DNA from: Neodiprion pinetum
Taxonomy: Eukaryota; Arthropoda; Insecta; Hymenoptera; Diprionidae
Length of the DNA: 64,000 nt
Direction: 5' to 3'
Assembly (NCBI RefSeq): GCF_021155775.2
Contig: NC_060234.1
Span: forward strand, 26,468,026-26,532,025
Made by a program: the position numbers and the translations under genes. The notes below the pieces were generated by a model that made no database searches, was not told the DNA's origin, and saw only the letters and a program-made list of their open reading frames with translations. This document shows positions 61,690-64,000 of this stretch, piece by piece (position 1 is the stretch's first letter; every line of letters starts with the position of its first letter).

Positions 61690-63502
61690 TACATGTACAT
61701 ATATACAAAAGTTTCTCCGCACCATTTTTTCCTTGTAAAATTCAAAACAAGTATAAACTGAGAAAATATTTCAGCGCTTTGAGCAGCTGACTTCTCCCCG
61801 CTGAGGCTGAGATGTTGCAGTATAACGTCTTTGAATACAACATTTCAAAGTCTCAACTTTTTGCCCTCGCGAAACTTAAAGCGAGTCTTATTGTACGAAT
61901 GAATCAAAGGGGGTCGAGATTAATTAAACAATGAAAAAATAAAGAAAAGTTTAAATTATTATACGGCGTCTTCAAAGGGCCTGAAGATAATTGGTTCGCG
62001 TAACCTGGCGTGGATTTAATACAACTCTGCAAATTGTTTTTTTTTCTTCTTGCACTGTTTGCAGACGAATCGCTAAAAAAAATTTCGCACGTTGGACGGA
62101 AGTCGGATAATAAGCTTTGTCCGACTGACGTCGGAATTGCGAGAAAACGATCAGATTATTTGCGTGATGAACGAATATATTGATCGTTTCGTGAACGCTG
62201 ATTACCACGCGCGTATCCTAAGTTGTTGATTACGGGACGAAAAAGCTAGAAGAAAAAAAAGAAAAACTGCGATTTAGTAACTGACTTCGGTCTTTATTTG
62301 CTGCCGCACTTTGTTAAGCCAGGTTTTTCATCCTTACCGGGCACGAAAAAGTTCACTTATATACTAAAAAACTTTCGCTGTTTACAGCTGGACGCTAATT
62401 ACGGCTCCTACAAGGTATGCCGGGTATTGCTTCGTCAGAGCCGTAATTAAATCTTGGCAGAAACAACGGCCTGATCCGTGTAAAGTCTTAACGAACCTAC
62501 GGGGGTGAAATATAAAATCAGATCAGGTGGTGAATTCCGACGAAAGCGAACTACACGCGTATTACCGCCTTTGGCGTGTTGCGTATTGTATATCGAAAAG
62601 AGACGGCGATATTAGACAATATCAATAAATATCATCCAATGTGCTTCTTGTGTAGTAAAACTTGATCTCTCGGAGTGTGAAATCCGTTGTGAGGAAGATC
62701 CCGAAGACGTGAAAGAAACACATCTTTTTCGTACTTTTCGATCCTGCAAACGACCGAAAGGAAAAATGTTTTTTTCTTTTCTTTTGTGTTAAAAAGGAAA
62801 CATTATGTAGCATTATATTTGAAAACTTATTAATAAAAAATGATTAATTATACACGAGTACAATGAATATATCAGATATATCTGGAATATTTGCGTACCG
62901 AATCAATTGTGATTCCATGTTCATCCCACTCTCAATATTTTTGGGTATGCTCCAAAAAATCTATACCCTTTCAAACAATTAAATAGAAAGAATTTATTTT
63001 TTGGCCCTTCTCGTATGAAGGACTTGGTGTGAAAACATTTTTTTTTTTTCCCGAGGGTGGACTTTAACATAGATTTCATATTCGGAACGATCAAACTATT
63101 CTACACGAAAAAAAAAAACACATTGAATCATACTTTTTCTGACCATAGGAAGTGCTCAGAATTCGAATACTAAGGTTCGATTCAAAAGCGTGACACGAAT
63201 CGACGAGTTTCTCATGAATATAAGTAAGGCCCAAGAGTTGAACACTTGGAGGATTTTCACAGATTACGTTTACACTATAACACAATCGATATGCAGTCAG
63301 GTTTGAAACCATAAAGATTCTACAGAAAAAAAAAACCAGCCCGCACATACCGCACGATATTGAATCTCGCCAAGACTCACCGAATGAAAGATCAATATAT
63401 CTAATTTCAGAAGAATTTTTTTTTCCCTCCCTTCGCTCTACCAGCCGGTGAAATTTCAAATACCCGAACGCGTTAAAAGAAATATTGAAGTATTTTGGCA
63501 AG
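55238..63502. other. Stretch without a convincing exon
   Basis: A minus-strand open frame near 55500-55678 includes FVEILQDGGIHRILVEIPV and ends near a GTAGGT donor, but has no clear acceptor or ATG. A plus-strand 29-nt box near 57352-57380 has fair splice sites. Otherwise AT-rich DNA with short poly-T runs and the TA array at 61654-61682. Confidence 0.45.
61654..61682. repeat. (TA)n microsatellite
   Basis: About 14 uninterrupted TA units, continuing as TAATATATATACATGTACATATATAC to about 61707. Strongly prone to length variation and DNA melting. Confidence 0.9.
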
Positions 63503-63578
63503 GCGTGTAACCCGCACCATTCAAGAAAATTCAAACTCGCGACATCGCTTGATAAAGATCGTTGATATCCAGCTCGAG
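63503..63578 (+). CDS. Weak candidate exon, plus strand
   Basis: An excellent donor (CTCGAG before GTAAGG) closes 25 codons (entry phase 2, exit phase 0) reading RVTRTIQENSNSRHRLIKIV then DIQLE. The acceptor (gtattttggcaag) is poor, so the exon start is a guess. It could be a later exon of the plus-strand gene starting at 51402, but its entry phase does not follow directly from that exon. Confidence 0.2.
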
Positions 63579-64000
63579 GTAAGGTTCAGATATTTCCCAG
63601 CGGAGCTTCCGCACCTTTCAATCTTATACCAAACGCCAGGATTCGATGTCGGTTCACACACGGCTCATGTTCAGATAAAAAGCGTGACAGAATATAAAAA
63701 CTGTTTTTTTTTTTGTTTTTTTTTTTTATTTGCGCATTTTTTTTCAAATGATAATCGGCGTGATAAAATAAGTATTGAAATATTCAGCGAATCTTTCGCA
63801 GTCCGAGTGACCAGAAACGTGCACGTTACGCGCGTTTGCGCAGCACATTAACCGCACATCATCTCGGAGAGTGATTAATCATTTCTAAACACGTTTGACA
63901 CCCGGCAAATGAGTGTAATTACACGCCCCAGCTTGTTATTTCTAGTGAAAATTACGATAATTCGGTTAAATGAAATTCGACGAGGTCAAAGGTCGGGCGG
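63579..64000. other. Non-coding right end
   Basis: Poly-T runs near 63704 and 63719 and AT-rich DNA. Nothing else supported. Confidence 0.5.

Noticed and set aside
63091..63534. 147-codon minus-strand frame
   Set aside because: Begins at TTG with no ATG, contains Phe/Cys-rich low-complexity segments from A/T runs, and shows no family resemblance.
1..64000. CRISPR arrays, prokaryotic operons, phage or viral genes
   Set aside because: No regularly spaced direct repeats, no dense gene packing, and no recognisable viral or bacterial protein on either strand.

Overview
This window looks like animal nuclear DNA, most likely from an arthropod and possibly an insect of the order Hymenoptera. The reasons are a complete lack of prokaryote-style gene packing, abundant GT-AG splice-like signals, moderate GC content without obvious CpG depletion, and many long homopolymer runs, dinucleotide arrays and small foldback elements. 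The host assignment is an inference from composition and style; no gene was recognised that would fix the species.

No long conserved reading frame is present on either strand. The longest open frames (about 160-176 codons) are in the range expected by chance in 64 kb of six-frame sequence and look like nothing known. The window therefore reads as large introns and intergenic DNA holding a few short exons. The best single gene signal is a minus-strand exon at 3656-3786: acceptor, 5' leader, ATG, a textbook signal peptide and a consensus GTGAGT donor, with a GC-rich promoter-like block behind it (about 4050-4345). The rest of that secreted protein would lie to the left, mostly outside the window. 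A second good start exon is on the plus strand at 51402-51488 (29 codons, ATG, GTGAGC donor).

Scattered minus-strand candidates with good splice sites on both sides and an open frame lie at 55168-55237, 42690-42725, 23011-23207, 21366-21448 and 12107-12171. Their phases are compatible with one transcript running right to left, but several such boxes can arise by chance, so they are offered as hypotheses for RNA-seq. Weaker candidates on both strands are listed with low confidence.

Mobile DNA is represented by small non-autonomous elements: a foldback at 6986-7217, a short inverted repeat at 14953-15042, a near-perfect 37-bp inverted-repeat element at 15395-15623, a 526-bp foldback at 32825-33350 flanked by an 8-bp direct duplication (hAT-like), and a roughly 158-bp element at 42088-42245 beside TTAA-like sites. 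Simple repeats include a 22-nt G run, a 17-nt C run, a pure (TA)n tract, a 7-bp and a 10-bp minisatellite, a roughly 190-nt polypyrimidine tract and polypurine tracts. No tRNA, rRNA, CRISPR array or recognisable virus or transposase gene was seen.
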